Source of the DNA: Microbispora sp. ZYX-F-249
GTDB taxonomy: Bacteria > Actinomycetota > Actinomycetes > Streptosporangiales > Streptosporangiaceae
Direction: 5' to 3'
NCBI RefSeq assembly: GCF_039649665.1
Contig: NZ_JBDJAW010000029.1
Span: 1 to 64,000 of the forward strand
Length of the DNA stretch: 64,000 bases
Below the pieces are notes generated by a model, which saw only the letters and a program-made list of their open reading frames with translations, had not been told where the DNA came from and did no database searches. This document shows positions 33,748 to 42,247 of the stretch, one piece after another; position 1 is the stretch's first letter; each line of letters begins with the position of its first letter. The translations under genes were made by a program, and so were the position numbers.

Positions 33748-35124
33748 ATGGCGGGCGGGCGCATGCCCAACTTTTTACGCCCGCGCTCGATCCAGGCGCG
33801 GACCGCCGCGATGAGCGCGATCGTCTCCCTGGTCGTCCTGACGGTGATCGGGACCGGTGTGGACATCGCCATCAGGAACCGGATCCACAGTCACCTCTTC
33901 ATGGACACGCAGCGGGTGGCCACCGACTGGATCGCCTCGATGGGCCCCAACGGCATCCCCGCGCCGCCGGCGACGCACGGCGATCTCGTCCAGCTCGTCG
34001 ACTCCGGCAACCGCGTGATCACCGCCAGCCGGGCGGCGAGCGGCAGGCCCCCGCTGACCTCCCCCTTCCCCACGGGGGAGGACCGCCTGCAGTACCGCAT
34101 CGAGTGCCCGGACAAGGGGCGGTGCGTCGCGCTCACCGCCGTACGGGTTCTGCCGGTGCAGTCCCGGCTGTTCTGGAACGGCGAGCCGCACGCCGTGTAC
34201 GCGGGCAGGACCGAGCCCGGCCTCCTGGCCACGCGGCGGCTGGAACTGTTCACCGCGATCGGAGTGCTGTTGATGACCGCCGGATGGACCTGGGCGAGCT
34301 GGCGTGCCGCGGGGCGCACGCTGCGTCCGGTCAGAGAGATTCGCGAGAGGGTGACGGAAATCAGCGTTCGCGACCTGAGCCTGCGGGTCCCCCAGCCACC
34401 CGGGCGTGACGAGATCGCCGAGCTCGCCCGGGCCTCCAACAACTTCCTCGAACGCCTCGACACCTCCGTGCGCCAGCAGCGACACTTCGCCTCGATGGTC
34501 TCCCATGAGCTGCGCACCCCGCTCGCCGGGCTGCGCACGCAACTGGAGGAGGCCCTGCTCTACCGCGAGGAGACCGATCCGTACGAGACGATCCGGACGG
34601 CGGTGCGCACCACCGAGCGGTGCCAGGCGATCATCGACGAGATGCTCACGGTCGCCCGCGTGCGCACGGCCGCGGCCACCGAACCCCAGCCGGTCGACCT
34701 CGGGGCGCTCGCGCGGGAGGAGGCCGCCGCCCGCACCGACGGCGTGCCCGTGCGGACCGAGGTCAAGGACGAGGTGACCGTGCTCGGCAACCGGGTCCAG
34801 CTGTGCGGCGTGCTGACCAACCTGCTGGTCAACGCGCAGCGGCACGCGTACAGCGAGGTGGCGGTCACGGTCGAGCGGGCCGGCGACGAGGCGGTCGTCA
34901 CCGTGCTCGACGACGGCGACGGCATCGCGCCAGAGGACCGCGAGCGGGTCTTCGAGCCGTTCGTCCGTCTGAAGGACGGGCGCCGCCGCGACCCGAAAGG
35001 CACCGGGCTGGGCCTCGCCCTGTGCCGCGTCACGGCGGACGCCCATCGCGGGACGCTCCGGGTCGAGGACTCCCCGCGCGGCGCCCGCTTCGTCCTGCGC
35101 CTGCCACTGCCCGCAGGCTCCTGA
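33748..35124 (+). CDS. OmpR-class sensor histidine kinase, orphan
   Basis: A 458-residue kinase. ATG 33748 follows AAGGGAGG. Helix 1 is near residues 20-42, an outer sensor domain runs to about 165 with CPDKGRC suggesting a disulfide, and helix 2 is near 170-190. A HAMP linker (RAAGRTLRPVREIRERV) leads to HisKA SHELRTPLAGLRTQLEEAL. N-box NLLVNAQRHAY, G1 LDDGDGIAPEDRERVFEPFVRL and GTGLGLALC complete the kinase. No response regulator gene adjoins it on either side, so its partner is encoded elsewhere or was lost. Confidence 0.9.
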   Translation: MAGGRMPNFLRPRSIQARTAAMSAIVSLVVLTVIGTGVDIAIRNRIHSHLFMDTQRVATDWIASMGPNGIPAPPATHGDLVQLVDSGNRVITASRAASGRPPLTSPFPTGEDRLQYRIECPDKGRCVALTAVRVLPVQSRLFWNGEPHAVYAGRTEPGLLATRRLELFTAIGVLLMTAGWTWASWRAAGRTLRPVREIRERVTEISVRDLSLRVPQPPGRDEIAELARASNNFLERLDTSVRQQRHFASMVSHELRTPLAGLRTQLEEALLYREETDPYETIRTAVRTTERCQAIIDEMLTVARVRTAAATEPQPVDLGALAREEAAARTDGVPVRTEVKDEVTVLGNRVQLCGVLTNLLVNAQRHAYSEVAVTVERAGDEAVVTVLDDGDGIAPEDRERVFEPFVRLKDGRRRDPKGTGLGLALCRVTADAHRGTLRVEDSPRGARFVLRLPLPAGS

Positions 35125-35141
35125 CCCCACCACCCAACTGC

Positions 35142-35408
35142 CGTGATCTTGCAGTTTGTCGCACGGACCACCCTCGACCAGGCCTTTCACCCTTCGTGAT
35201 CATGCAATTCCACCGGCATCTGGCCACCGACCAGGCGTAACCCCGATCGTGATCATGCACTGCGCACCGCGGCCGGCCATGTGATCGAACTGCGTGATCA
35301 CGAACGGCGATCGCCCAGGTCAGTGTGCAAGTCCAGCGATTTTTGCATGATCACGAAGGGCGTCGGCGCAGGTCACGCAGGATGCCTGCGACAAACTACA
35401 AGATCACG
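35142..35408. repeat. nested inverted repeat, possible bidirectional terminator or REP/MITE-like element
   Basis: Outer arms of 22 bp (35142-35163 and 35387-35408) match with one mismatch. Inner arms of 18 bp (35190-35207 and 35343-35360) are perfect. Further in, TCGTGATCA (35248-35256) faces TGATCACGA. All arms contain a GTGATCWTGCA-like core. The right outer arm overlaps the stop codon of egtD. The 279-bp gap between the convergent kinase and egtD holds nothing else. A long cruciform or mRNA hairpin would stop transcription from both sides. Confidence 0.88.
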
Positions 35409-36381
35409 CGATGGAGCGGGGGGGTGGGACGGCGGCGAGGGTCAGCGCGAAGTCGCCGGCGCTGTCGGTGTACCAGCGGCAGACCGCGAAACCCGCTCGG
35501 GACAGCTCGTCGAGCACTCCCTCCCGGCGGAACTTGGCGCTGATCTCGGTGCGCATCTCCTCGCCCTCGGCGAAGGCGACCGTGAGGCCGAGCGCCCTGA
35601 TCGGGACCTCCATCGGCCGGGTGGCCCGCAGCCGCATCTCGATCCAGTCGTTGTCCTCGTCCCACAGCGCCACGTGCTCGAACGCCTCCGGCTCGAAGCC
35701 GGCGTCCAGCTTCCGGTTGAGCACGTGCAGCACGTTGCGGTTGAAGGCGGCCGTCACTCCCTGCGCGTCGTCGTACGCCCTGACCAGGCGGACGGGGTCC
35801 TTCACCAGGTCGGTGCCGAGCAGCAGGGTGTCGCCCGGCCGCAGCGTGGCCCGCAGTTCCTTGAGGAACACCTCCCTCGCGGCGGGCGGCAGGTTGCCGA
35901 TCGTGCCGCCGAGGAAGGCCACCAGCCGCCTCCCCGCCCTGGGCAGCAGCCCCAGGTGCTGCTCGAAGTCGGCGCGCACCGGCCGCACGTCCAGACCCGG
36001 ATACCGTACGGCGAGCCGCTCGGCCGCGGCCGCCAGCGTGACGGCGTCGACGTCGACCGGCGTGTAGGCCCGCAGCGCCCCGGCGTTGGCCAGCGCGTCG
36101 AGCAGGAGCACGGTCTTCTCGCTGGTGCCCGAGCCCAGCTCGACGAGCGTGTCGGCGCGGCTGAGGCCCGCGACGTCGACGGCGCGGCGGCGCAGGATCT
36201 CCAGCTCGCGCCGGGTGGGGTAGTACTCCGCCAGCCGGGTGATCCGGGAGAACAGCTCGCTGCCCGCCTCGTCGTAGAACCACTTGGGGGGCAGCCACTT
36301 GGGTGACGAGGTGAGCCCGGCGCGTACGTCGTTCTCCAGGGCCTGGCGCAGGTAGTCGCCGCCGAGATGATCGGTAACCAT
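35404..36381 (-). CDS. egtD: L-histidine N-alpha-methyltransferase EgtD
   Basis: A 325-residue SAM-dependent enzyme that trimethylates histidine to hercynine in ergothioneine synthesis. PKWLPPKWFYDEAGSELF, TRRELEILRRRA, LVELGSGTSEKT (SAM loop), FLGGTIGN and HVLNRKLDAGF are the EgtD hallmarks, and ISAKF with the conserved Glu/Ser near the C-terminus holds the histidine. ATG 36381 lies nine bases after the egtC stop. It is the last gene of the egtABCD operon. Confidence 0.95.
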   Translation of the reverse strand: MVTDHLGGDYLRQALENDVRAGLTSSPKWLPPKWFYDEAGSELFSRITRLAEYYPTRRELEILRRRAVDVAGLSRADTLVELGSGTSEKTVLLLDALANAGALRAYTPVDVDAVTLAAAAERLAVRYPGLDVRPVRADFEQHLGLLPRAGRRLVAFLGGTIGNLPPAAREVFLKELRATLRPGDTLLLGTDLVKDPVRLVRAYDDAQGVTAAFNRNVLHVLNRKLDAGFEPEAFEHVALWDEDNDWIEMRLRATRPMEVPIRALGLTVAFAEGEEMRTEISAKFRREGVLDELSRAGFAVCRWYTDSAGDFALTLAAVPPPRSIA

Positions 36382-36390
36382 GATCGCCTC

Positions 36391-37092
36391 TCAATCGATG
36401 GGTGTCACCGAGACGCCGTCGGGGGACGCGAGCAGCAGGCTCCGGTCGGGCACGGCCCGCCAGCCCGGCCGGTCGTCCAGCGGTTCGCTGGCGACGAGCA
36501 CCCCCCGCTCCAGGTGCGTGAACAACGTGTCGCCCCACGCGACGGCGGCCAGGTGCGAGCCTCCCGTGACGAGCAGGTTGAGCCGGGCCTCGCCGTCGCC
36601 CTCGGCCGCCGCGCGGACGACCTCGGCCAGGACGCCGGCGAGCGGCAGGCCGTCCCGCAACCGGGCGAACACGGCCGCGGCCAGCCACGCCGAGTCGCAC
36701 GCGCTCTCCGCGTCGGCCGCGAGGGGCCTGACGGCCTCGCGCCTGACCCGGCCGTTGTGGCTGAGCAGCCAGGGCCCGTCGGCGAACGGCGCGGTGGCGC
36801 TCTCCTCGATCGGCATGCCGGCCGTGGCCGACCTGACCGCCGCGATGAGGCAGGACGACCGTGCCACGGCGGCGAGGCCGGGCATGTTGGCGTCCCCCCA
36901 GATGGGCACCGTACGCCGGTACCGGACGGGCCGCGGGCCGTCGTACCAGCCGAAGCCGAACCCGTCGGCGTTCACCGTCCCGTACTTCTGCATGCGCGGC
37001 GCGTACGACTGGCGCAGCAGCCCGTGCTCGGGGTCGCTGATCAACGAGGCCAGGGACCGCTCCGGGCCCAGCCACGCGGCGTGGCGGCACAT
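36391..37092 (-). CDS. egtC: gamma-glutamyl-hercynylcysteine S-oxide amidohydrolase EgtC
   Basis: A 233-residue class II glutamine-amidotransferase-fold hydrolase. It starts MCRHAAWLG, where Cys2 is the N-terminal nucleophile after Met removal. GFGFGWYDG and AAVRSATAG, then LLSHNGRV, are the Ntn substrate loop motifs. It cleaves the gamma-glutamyl group after the EgtB step. The frame is open far upstream through the egtB region, but ATG 37092, four bases after the egtB stop, is the only start that gives Cys2. Confidence 0.93.
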   Translation of the reverse strand: MCRHAAWLGPERSLASLISDPEHGLLRQSYAPRMQKYGTVNADGFGFGWYDGPRPVRYRRTVPIWGDANMPGLAAVARSSCLIAAVRSATAGMPIEESATAPFADGPWLLSHNGRVRREAVRPLAADAESACDSAWLAAAVFARLRDGLPLAGVLAEVVRAAAEGDGEARLNLLVTGGSHLAAVAWGDTLFTHLERGVLVASEPLDDRPGWRAVPDRSLLLASPDGVSVTPID

Positions 37093-37096
37093 CCCC

Positions 37097-38407
37097 TCAG
37101 TCCTCCGAGCGGGCGCAGCGGAACCCGGCGAAGATCTGCCGCCGGATCGGGTAGTCCCAGTTGCGGAAGGTCGTGCGCACGGCGGAGGGGTGGGTGGCCC
37201 ACGACCCGCCGCGCAGCACCCGGTAGGTCTCCCCGAAGAAGACCTTGCTGTATTCCTCGTAGGGGAAGCAGCGGTAGCCGGGATAGGGCTGGAACCAGGA
37301 GTCCGTCCACTCCCACACGTCTCCCATGAGCTGCTCCACCCCGTAGGGGCTCGCGCCGTCCGGGAAGGCCCCGGCGGGCGCGGGCCGGGCGGCGCGGTGG
37401 CCGAGGTTGGCCCAGCGCCCGAGGTGGCCGGGGTCGGCCTCGCCCCAGGGGTACCTGCGACCCCCGCACGCCTTCTCCCACTCGGCCTCGGTCGGCAGGC
37501 GCTTGCCCGCCCACCGGGCGTACGCGTCGGCCTCGTACCACGAGACGTGCTGCACCGGCTCGTCCGGCGGCACGGGCTCCTCCCGGCCGAAGCGGATCCG
37601 CCACCAGGTGTCCCCGTCCCTGGTCCAGAACAACGGGGCCTCCACGCCGGTCCGCTCGGCCCACTCCCAGCCCTGCGGCAGCCACCAGCGCGGATCGCGG
37701 TAGCCGCCGTCCTCGACGAACTCCATGTACGCCCCGTTCGTGACGGGATGGCGGTCGATCCAGTAGCCCGGCAGGTAGATCCGGTGGGCCGGCCGCTCGT
37801 TGTCGTACGCCCAGGCCACGGTGTCGGTGCCCATCGTGAAGACCCCGGCGGGGATGTGCACCTCCGGCTCACCGGCGGGCCGGCCCGGCGGCAGTTCCCC
37901 GTCGCGGACCAGGCCGGGCCGCCGGGACAGCTGGAGCGTGGCGAGCATCGTCTCGTCGTGCTGGTGCTCGTGCTGCAGCACCAGCCCGAAGACGTAGCCG
38001 CCGGACCGCAGCGGGGCGGGATCGGTCAGGTCCACCAGGTCGAGGACGTCGAGCACCCGGCCGCGTACGCCGGAGATGTACTTCCTGGCCTCCGCCGGGC
38101 CGAGCAGCGGCAGCGAGGGCCGGTCCTTGCGGGGGTACTTGAACGCGTCGTAGAGGTGGTCGATCTCCGGGCGCAGCGGCTCGATGCCGCCCACCTCCCG
38201 CAGCACCCACAGCTCCTCGTAGTTCCCGACGTGCGCGAGGTCCCAGACCAGCGGCGACATCAGGGGCGAGTGCTGGCGCACGAGCATGTCGTCGTCGGTG
38301 TCGGTGTAGGCGAGCGACCGCTCGCGTACGGCCTCGAGCTCGGCCGCGATCCGCTCCTTCAGGCCGGTCGGGCCGGCGTTGCCCAGGACGGCGTCGAGAT
38401 CGGTCAC
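37097..38407 (-). CDS. egtB: ergothioneine sulfoxide synthase EgtB
   Basis: A 436-residue iron enzyme joining gamma-glutamylcysteine (or cysteine) to hercynine with oxygen. The N-terminal DinB-like half supplies iron ligands: WDLAHVGNYEE and LQHEHQHDETM. The C-terminal FGE-sulfatase half has PGYWIDRHPVTNGAYMEFV, HVSWYEADAYARWAGKRLPTEAEWEKA, LMGDVWEWTDS and VLRGGSWAT. GTG 38407 overlaps the egtA stop (GTGA). With gamma-glutamylcysteine ligase EgtA present, the mycobacterial-type gamma-Glu-Cys route is implied. Confidence 0.95.
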   Translation of the reverse strand: MTDLDAVLGNAGPTGLKERIAAELEAVRERSLAYTDTDDDMLVRQHSPLMSPLVWDLAHVGNYEELWVLREVGGIEPLRPEIDHLYDAFKYPRKDRPSLPLLGPAEARKYISGVRGRVLDVLDLVDLTDPAPLRSGGYVFGLVLQHEHQHDETMLATLQLSRRPGLVRDGELPPGRPAGEPEVHIPAGVFTMGTDTVAWAYDNERPAHRIYLPGYWIDRHPVTNGAYMEFVEDGGYRDPRWWLPQGWEWAERTGVEAPLFWTRDGDTWWRIRFGREEPVPPDEPVQHVSWYEADAYARWAGKRLPTEAEWEKACGGRRYPWGEADPGHLGRWANLGHRAARPAPAGAFPDGASPYGVEQLMGDVWEWTDSWFQPYPGYRCFPYEEYSKVFFGETYRVLRGGSWATHPSAVRTTFRNWDYPIRRQIFAGFRCARSED

Positions 38408-39528
38408 GCGTACATCTCCTCCATCTGGTCGGCGGCCGGCGATCGGCCGGATTCGATGTGCCGGGAGGCGAACGCACGGACCCGGGCGACCAGCCGGGGC
38501 CCGGCCCCGAGGCGGGGCAGGGCCTCGGCGGCGGCGCGGAAGCAGGCGGAGGCGGACCGGCGCAGCTCGGGGTCGGCGAGACCGAGCCGGGCGGCGTCCG
38601 CCCACCGGTGCGCGACCGGCCGGGCCGCTTCGAGCGCGGCGCCGGCGGCCCTGTCGTCGGTGACGAGCGCGTGGACGACGGCCACGCACACGGGCCACTC
38701 GGCGGCCCCCTGCGCGTCGAGGTAGCGCACCTCCAGCCAGCCCCGGGGGCGCACGGGCGGAAAGAGCGTGGTGGCGTGGTAGGCGAGGTCGTCCTCGCCG
38801 GGGGGACGCCCGGCCACGCGGGCGAAGTCCCGGAACGCCGAGCCGTCGAGGACCGGCACGAAGCCGCCGGCTCCCCGGATCAGCATGAGCCGGGCGTCGA
38901 GGAGGTAACGCGCCCAGTCGTCCGCCGGATCGCCTCCGCGCGCGACCGGCGCGGTCCTGCTCGGGTCGAGCCTGCCCCACACGGCCTGGCGGCCCGAGGC
39001 CCATCCGCCCGCGGGCGAGTTGGCGAAGGCCGCCACCAGCACCGGGCCGAGCGCGTGCGCGCGTTCCCAGCGGACCCGGGGATCGTCGCCGAAGTCCAGG
39101 TTGATCTGGACGGACGCGGTCGAGCACATCATCGTGAGGCCGTGCGGGCGGCCGAGGAAGGCGGCCATCGCCTCGTACCGGGGCTCTCGTAACTGGCGCA
39201 GGGGCGGACGGAGCGTGTCCAGGCCCCGGCCGCCCAGTCGCAGCCCGGCCCGGGCGAGCGCGAGCCGTACGGCGCCGACGTCGGCGGTGAGCTTCGCGAT
39301 CGCGACGGGCAGGACGTCCGGCGGGGCGGACAGTTCGAGCTGCCCGCCCGGTTCGAACGTCACCCGGCTGCCGCCGGGGAGCGTGGGGAGCGCGTCCGCG
39401 ATCCTGGCGACGGGGACGTGGAGCACGGGGTCCTCGGCGTCGAAAACCAGGAACTCCAGCTCGACGCCCAGCCGGTCGGAGGTGACTCCGCGAAAGCAGT
39501 CCCGGGCGTAGTTCTGCACGTCGGTCAT
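38404..39528 (-). CDS. egtA: glutamate-cysteine ligase EgtA
   Basis: A 374-residue GCS2-family ATP-dependent ligase making gamma-glutamylcysteine for EgtB. VGVELEFLVFDAEDP is the N-terminal E-x-E metal motif; TMMCSTASVQINLDFGD and RYLLDARLMLIRG follow, and WLEVRYLDAQ holds the C-terminal R. ATG 39528 has GGGGGG four bases upstream. It is the operon's first gene. No egtE (PLP beta-lyase) follows egtD, as also seen in several actinomycetes where a remote gene or chemistry completes the pathway. Confidence 0.92.
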   Translation of the reverse strand: MTDVQNYARDCFRGVTSDRLGVELEFLVFDAEDPVLHVPVARIADALPTLPGGSRVTFEPGGQLELSAPPDVLPVAIAKLTADVGAVRLALARAGLRLGGRGLDTLRPPLRQLREPRYEAMAAFLGRPHGLTMMCSTASVQINLDFGDDPRVRWERAHALGPVLVAAFANSPAGGWASGRQAVWGRLDPSRTAPVARGGDPADDWARYLLDARLMLIRGAGGFVPVLDGSAFRDFARVAGRPPGEDDLAYHATTLFPPVRPRGWLEVRYLDAQGAAEWPVCVAVVHALVTDDRAAGAALEAARPVAHRWADAARLGLADPELRRSASACFRAAAEALPRLGAGPRLVARVRAFASRHIESGRSPAADQMEEMYA

Positions 39529-39635
39529 TCGCCCCCCAACGGGCCGAGGTTTGCCGACTCGGTGGTGCCGAGTCAACTTTCCCCGTAATCACCTCTTTCA
39601 ACCAGAAACCCACTGAAACAGGGCGTTCACCCAGG

Positions 39636-40289
39636 TCACGCGGCGGTGGCCCAGTCCTCGTCGCGCATCCGGATCATCGCGACGCCGACGATGCCGAAGA
39701 CCACGAGCAGGATGACGGGGCCGCCGAGGCCCAGCACGAGGTTCCACGCGCTCGCGCCGAACAGCCAGACGAGGATGCCGGCGAGCACGCCGGCCGGGAA
39801 CCACCATCCGGCCCGGCCTCCCCAGGCGTACGCGACGGCCACGAGCACGAGGCCGAGGAACGATCCGATCATCCCGGGCATCTGCCAGGCGATGGTCATC
39901 GCGGGCTGCGCCGCGTCCTGCATGAGCTTCTCCGCCTGGTCGACCGGCAACATCCGGAACGCCACGATGTCGAAGAAGTCCGAGATCATCAGCGCCGAGA
40001 AGTTGATGAGGCCGAGGACCGCGACCACGCCCGCGATGTTGGCGAGCACCACGCCCCTCCCGCGTACGAGGTGGACGAGGCCGATCACCCCGGGGACCCA
40101 CAGGATCCACGCGTAGTGGAGGAGCGTCGCGCTGACGCCCACGGCGCCCGGGTTGTTCGCGTATGCGAGGGGGTCCTCGACCCCGGGCTCGGACGGGTCG
40201 GCGGCCATGCCGAGGAGCAGGCAGAGCGGGGCGAGGATGAGGCTCGTGCCCGCCGCGACGCGGCGGAAGGTGTTCGCGTTGGCAATCAT
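39636..40289 (-). CDS. multi-pass membrane protein, DUF4386-like, function unknown
   Basis: A 217-residue protein with six hydrophobic helices (e.g. AGTSLILAPLCLLLGMAAD, ILWVPGVIGLVHLV, IAGVVAVLGLINFSALMIS, and a C-terminal VILLVVFGIVGVAMI). ATG 40289 is chosen because a perfect palindrome lies 32-55 bases in front of it; an in-frame ATG at 40346 would swallow that palindrome. It is divergent from the 40421 kinase. No family identity is certain, and the DUF4386-like call is a weak recollection. Confidence 0.65.
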   Translation of the reverse strand: MIANANTFRRVAAGTSLILAPLCLLLGMAADPSEPGVEDPLAYANNPGAVGVSATLLHYAWILWVPGVIGLVHLVRGRGVVLANIAGVVAVLGLINFSALMISDFFDIVAFRMLPVDQAEKLMQDAAQPAMTIAWQMPGMIGSFLGLVLVAVAYAWGGRAGWWFPAGVLAGILVWLFGASAWNLVLGLGGPVILLVVFGIVGVAMIRMRDEDWATAA

Positions 40290-40320
40290 GCGGAGGACCG
40301 TACGGATCGCCCCCCGTGCT

Positions 40321-40344
40321 GTCGTCAAAGCACGTTTTGACGAC
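40321..40344. promoter_or_regulatory. operator-like palindrome between membrane protein and kinase genes
   Basis: Perfect nine-base arms GTCGTCAAA and TTTGACGAC with a six-base spacer sit between divergent starts at 40289 and 40421. The spacing suits a dimeric repressor or the adjacent LuxR-type regulator. Confidence 0.6.
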
Positions 40345-40420
40345 ATGTCCGCCTACAGGCGGATTCGTGGAGCCGGATTAGTGGAACGGTGCATTCCGGA
40401 CGACCGTTACCCTCTGCGTC

Positions 40421-41569
40421 ATGCTGCACCGCCGTCCCCCCACGCTCGTCGATTGGCTCGTCGCGGTGGCCGTGGGCCTGTTCGCGATCGCCGAGGAGAT
40501 CGGCGGGCGCTCCATGGGCCCCTCCCGCGAGGATCTCCCCGTCTGGATCGCCGCCGGGGCCGTCACCGCCGCCGGCGTGCTGTTCCGGCGCCGCGTCCCC
40601 TTCGCGATCCTGTGCGTCTACTCCGCCGTCAACGTCCTGCTGTTCGTCCTCGCCCCCCAGATGGCGGCGGCCTGGCAGTTCTACACCGAGCTCGTGCTGC
40701 TGTTCACCCTGCTGTCGGAGGTACGGCCGGGCAGTGTGAAGGCCGTGACCGGCATGGTCGCGGGCGGCGCGTACGTCGTCTCCATGCTGGCGGCCTCGTC
40801 TCCCCCGGCCGGGCCGGGCGACGTCGCCGTGGCGGTGGTGATGTCCGCGATCGCGGCCGGAGCCGGCCTGGCCGTGCGGCGGCACCGCGTGATCGCCGCG
40901 CAGGCCGCCGAGCGCGGCGAGCTGCTGGCCCGCGAGGCGGTGTCGGAGGAGCGCGCCCGCATCGCCCGCGAACTGCACGACATCGTCGCCCACAGCGTCA
41001 GCGTGATGACCATGCAGACCGGCGGCGTACGGCTCATGCTGCGCGAGGACCAGGAACGCGAGCGGCAGGTGCTCGCGTCGGTCGAGGAGACGGGCCGCGG
41101 CGCGGTGGACGAGCTGCGCCGGATGCTCGGCCTGCTGCGCGGGCCGCAGGCGGACGCGGGTCCCCAGGCCGGCCTCGACCGGCTGGACGACCTGCTCGAC
41201 CAGGTCAGGGCGGCGGGGCTCGAGGTGGCCCTGGAAGTGCGGGGTGACCCGGTGCCGCTGCCCGCCGGTCTCGACCTCTCGGCCTACCGCATCGTGCAGG
41301 AGGCGCTGACCAACGCGCTCAAGCACGCCGGCCCGACCCGGGCGGTGGTCACGGTGGACTACCGCCCCGGGGAGCTGCACCTGGAGGTCGTCGACCACGG
41401 CCCGCGCCGGGGCAGGACGCGGGCGCGCGGCCCCAGGCAGCAAAGCGGGCCGGAGGGCGGGCACGGGCTGATCGGCATGCGGGAACGGGCCGCGCTCTTC
41501 CACGGCACGCTCACCGCGGGACCGCTCGCCTCGGGCGGCTTCGGCGTCCGGGCGGTGCTGCCCCTGTGA
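40421..41569 (+). CDS. NarL-class sensor histidine kinase
   Basis: A 382-residue kinase from ATG 40421. Five hydrophobic stretches fill residues 10-155 with short loops. ERARIARELHDIVAHSVSVMTMQ is the HisKA_3 box with the phospho-His, AYRIVQEALTNALKHAGP the N-box, and GHGLIGMRERAALFHG the G-box. Its stop overlaps the regulator start (GTGA). The acidic linker has an unusual basic RRGRTRARGPRQQ insertion in the ATPase lid. Signal unknown; it neighbours a divergent membrane protein that might be its target. Confidence 0.9.
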   Translation: MLHRRPPTLVDWLVAVAVGLFAIAEEIGGRSMGPSREDLPVWIAAGAVTAAGVLFRRRVPFAILCVYSAVNVLLFVLAPQMAAAWQFYTELVLLFTLLSEVRPGSVKAVTGMVAGGAYVVSMLAASSPPAGPGDVAVAVVMSAIAAGAGLAVRRHRVIAAQAAERGELLAREAVSEERARIARELHDIVAHSVSVMTMQTGGVRLMLREDQERERQVLASVEETGRGAVDELRRMLGLLRGPQADAGPQAGLDRLDDLLDQVRAAGLEVALEVRGDPVPLPAGLDLSAYRIVQEALTNALKHAGPTRAVVTVDYRPGELHLEVVDHGPRRGRTRARGPRQQSGPEGGHGLIGMRERAALFHGTLTAGPLASGGFGVRAVLPL

Positions 41570-42228
41570 GCCGGATCGGCATTCTCATCGCCGACGACCA
41601 GGCGATGATCCGGGCCGGGCTGCGCCTGGTCATCGGCACCCAGCCGGATCTCGCCGTGCTGGACGAGGCGTCCGACGGCGAACGCGCCGTGGAGCTGGCC
41701 CGGAGCCTGCGGCCCGACGTCGTGCTCCTCGACATCGCGATGCCACGCCTCGACGGCCTGGAGGCGGCCCGGCGGATCCTGTCCGCGCCCGAGCCGCCGC
41801 GTGTGATCATGCTGACGACCTACGACACCGACGAGAACCTCGACCACGCCCTGCACGCCGGGGTCAGCGGCTTCCTGCTCAAGGTCTCGCCGCCCGAGCA
41901 CCTGTTCGCGGCGATCCGCAGCGCCGCCCGCGGCGAACTGCTGCTCGACCCCGCCGTCACGGGCAGGGTCGTGGACGCCTACCGCCGCACGCAACCCGTT
42001 ACGCCACCGCCGGAGACCGGGCTGACGCCGCGGGAGGAGCAGGTGCTGCGCCTGGTCGCGCAGGGGCTGTCGAACGGCGAGATCGCGGGCACGCTGTCGA
42101 TCAGCGAGGCGACGGTGAGCACGCACATGAACCGCCTGCTGGCCAAGCTCGGCCTGCGCGACCGTGCCCAGGCCGTCCGGTACGCCTACGAGTCGGGTGT
42201 CGTCCGCCCAGGAGACCCCTCCCCGTGA
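41566..42228 (+). CDS. NarL/LuxR-type response regulator
   Basis: A 220-residue regulator from GTG 41566. IADDQAMIRAG, phospho-Asp in VVLLDIAMPRLDGL, Thr in MLTTYDTDENL and Lys in LLKVSPP define the receiver; the HTH is LTPREEQVLRLVAQGLSNGEIAGTLSISEATVSTHMNRLLAKL. It is coupled to the kinase by a four-base overlap. It ends 19 bases before dapD, so read-through into dapD is possible. Confidence 0.93.
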   Translation: MSRIGILIADDQAMIRAGLRLVIGTQPDLAVLDEASDGERAVELARSLRPDVVLLDIAMPRLDGLEAARRILSAPEPPRVIMLTTYDTDENLDHALHAGVSGFLLKVSPPEHLFAAIRSAARGELLLDPAVTGRVVDAYRRTQPVTPPPETGLTPREEQVLRLVAQGLSNGEIAGTLSISEATVSTHMNRLLAKLGLRDRAQAVRYAYESGVVRPGDPSP

Positions 42229-42247
42229 GCCGGTAGCGTAGGTGCAC

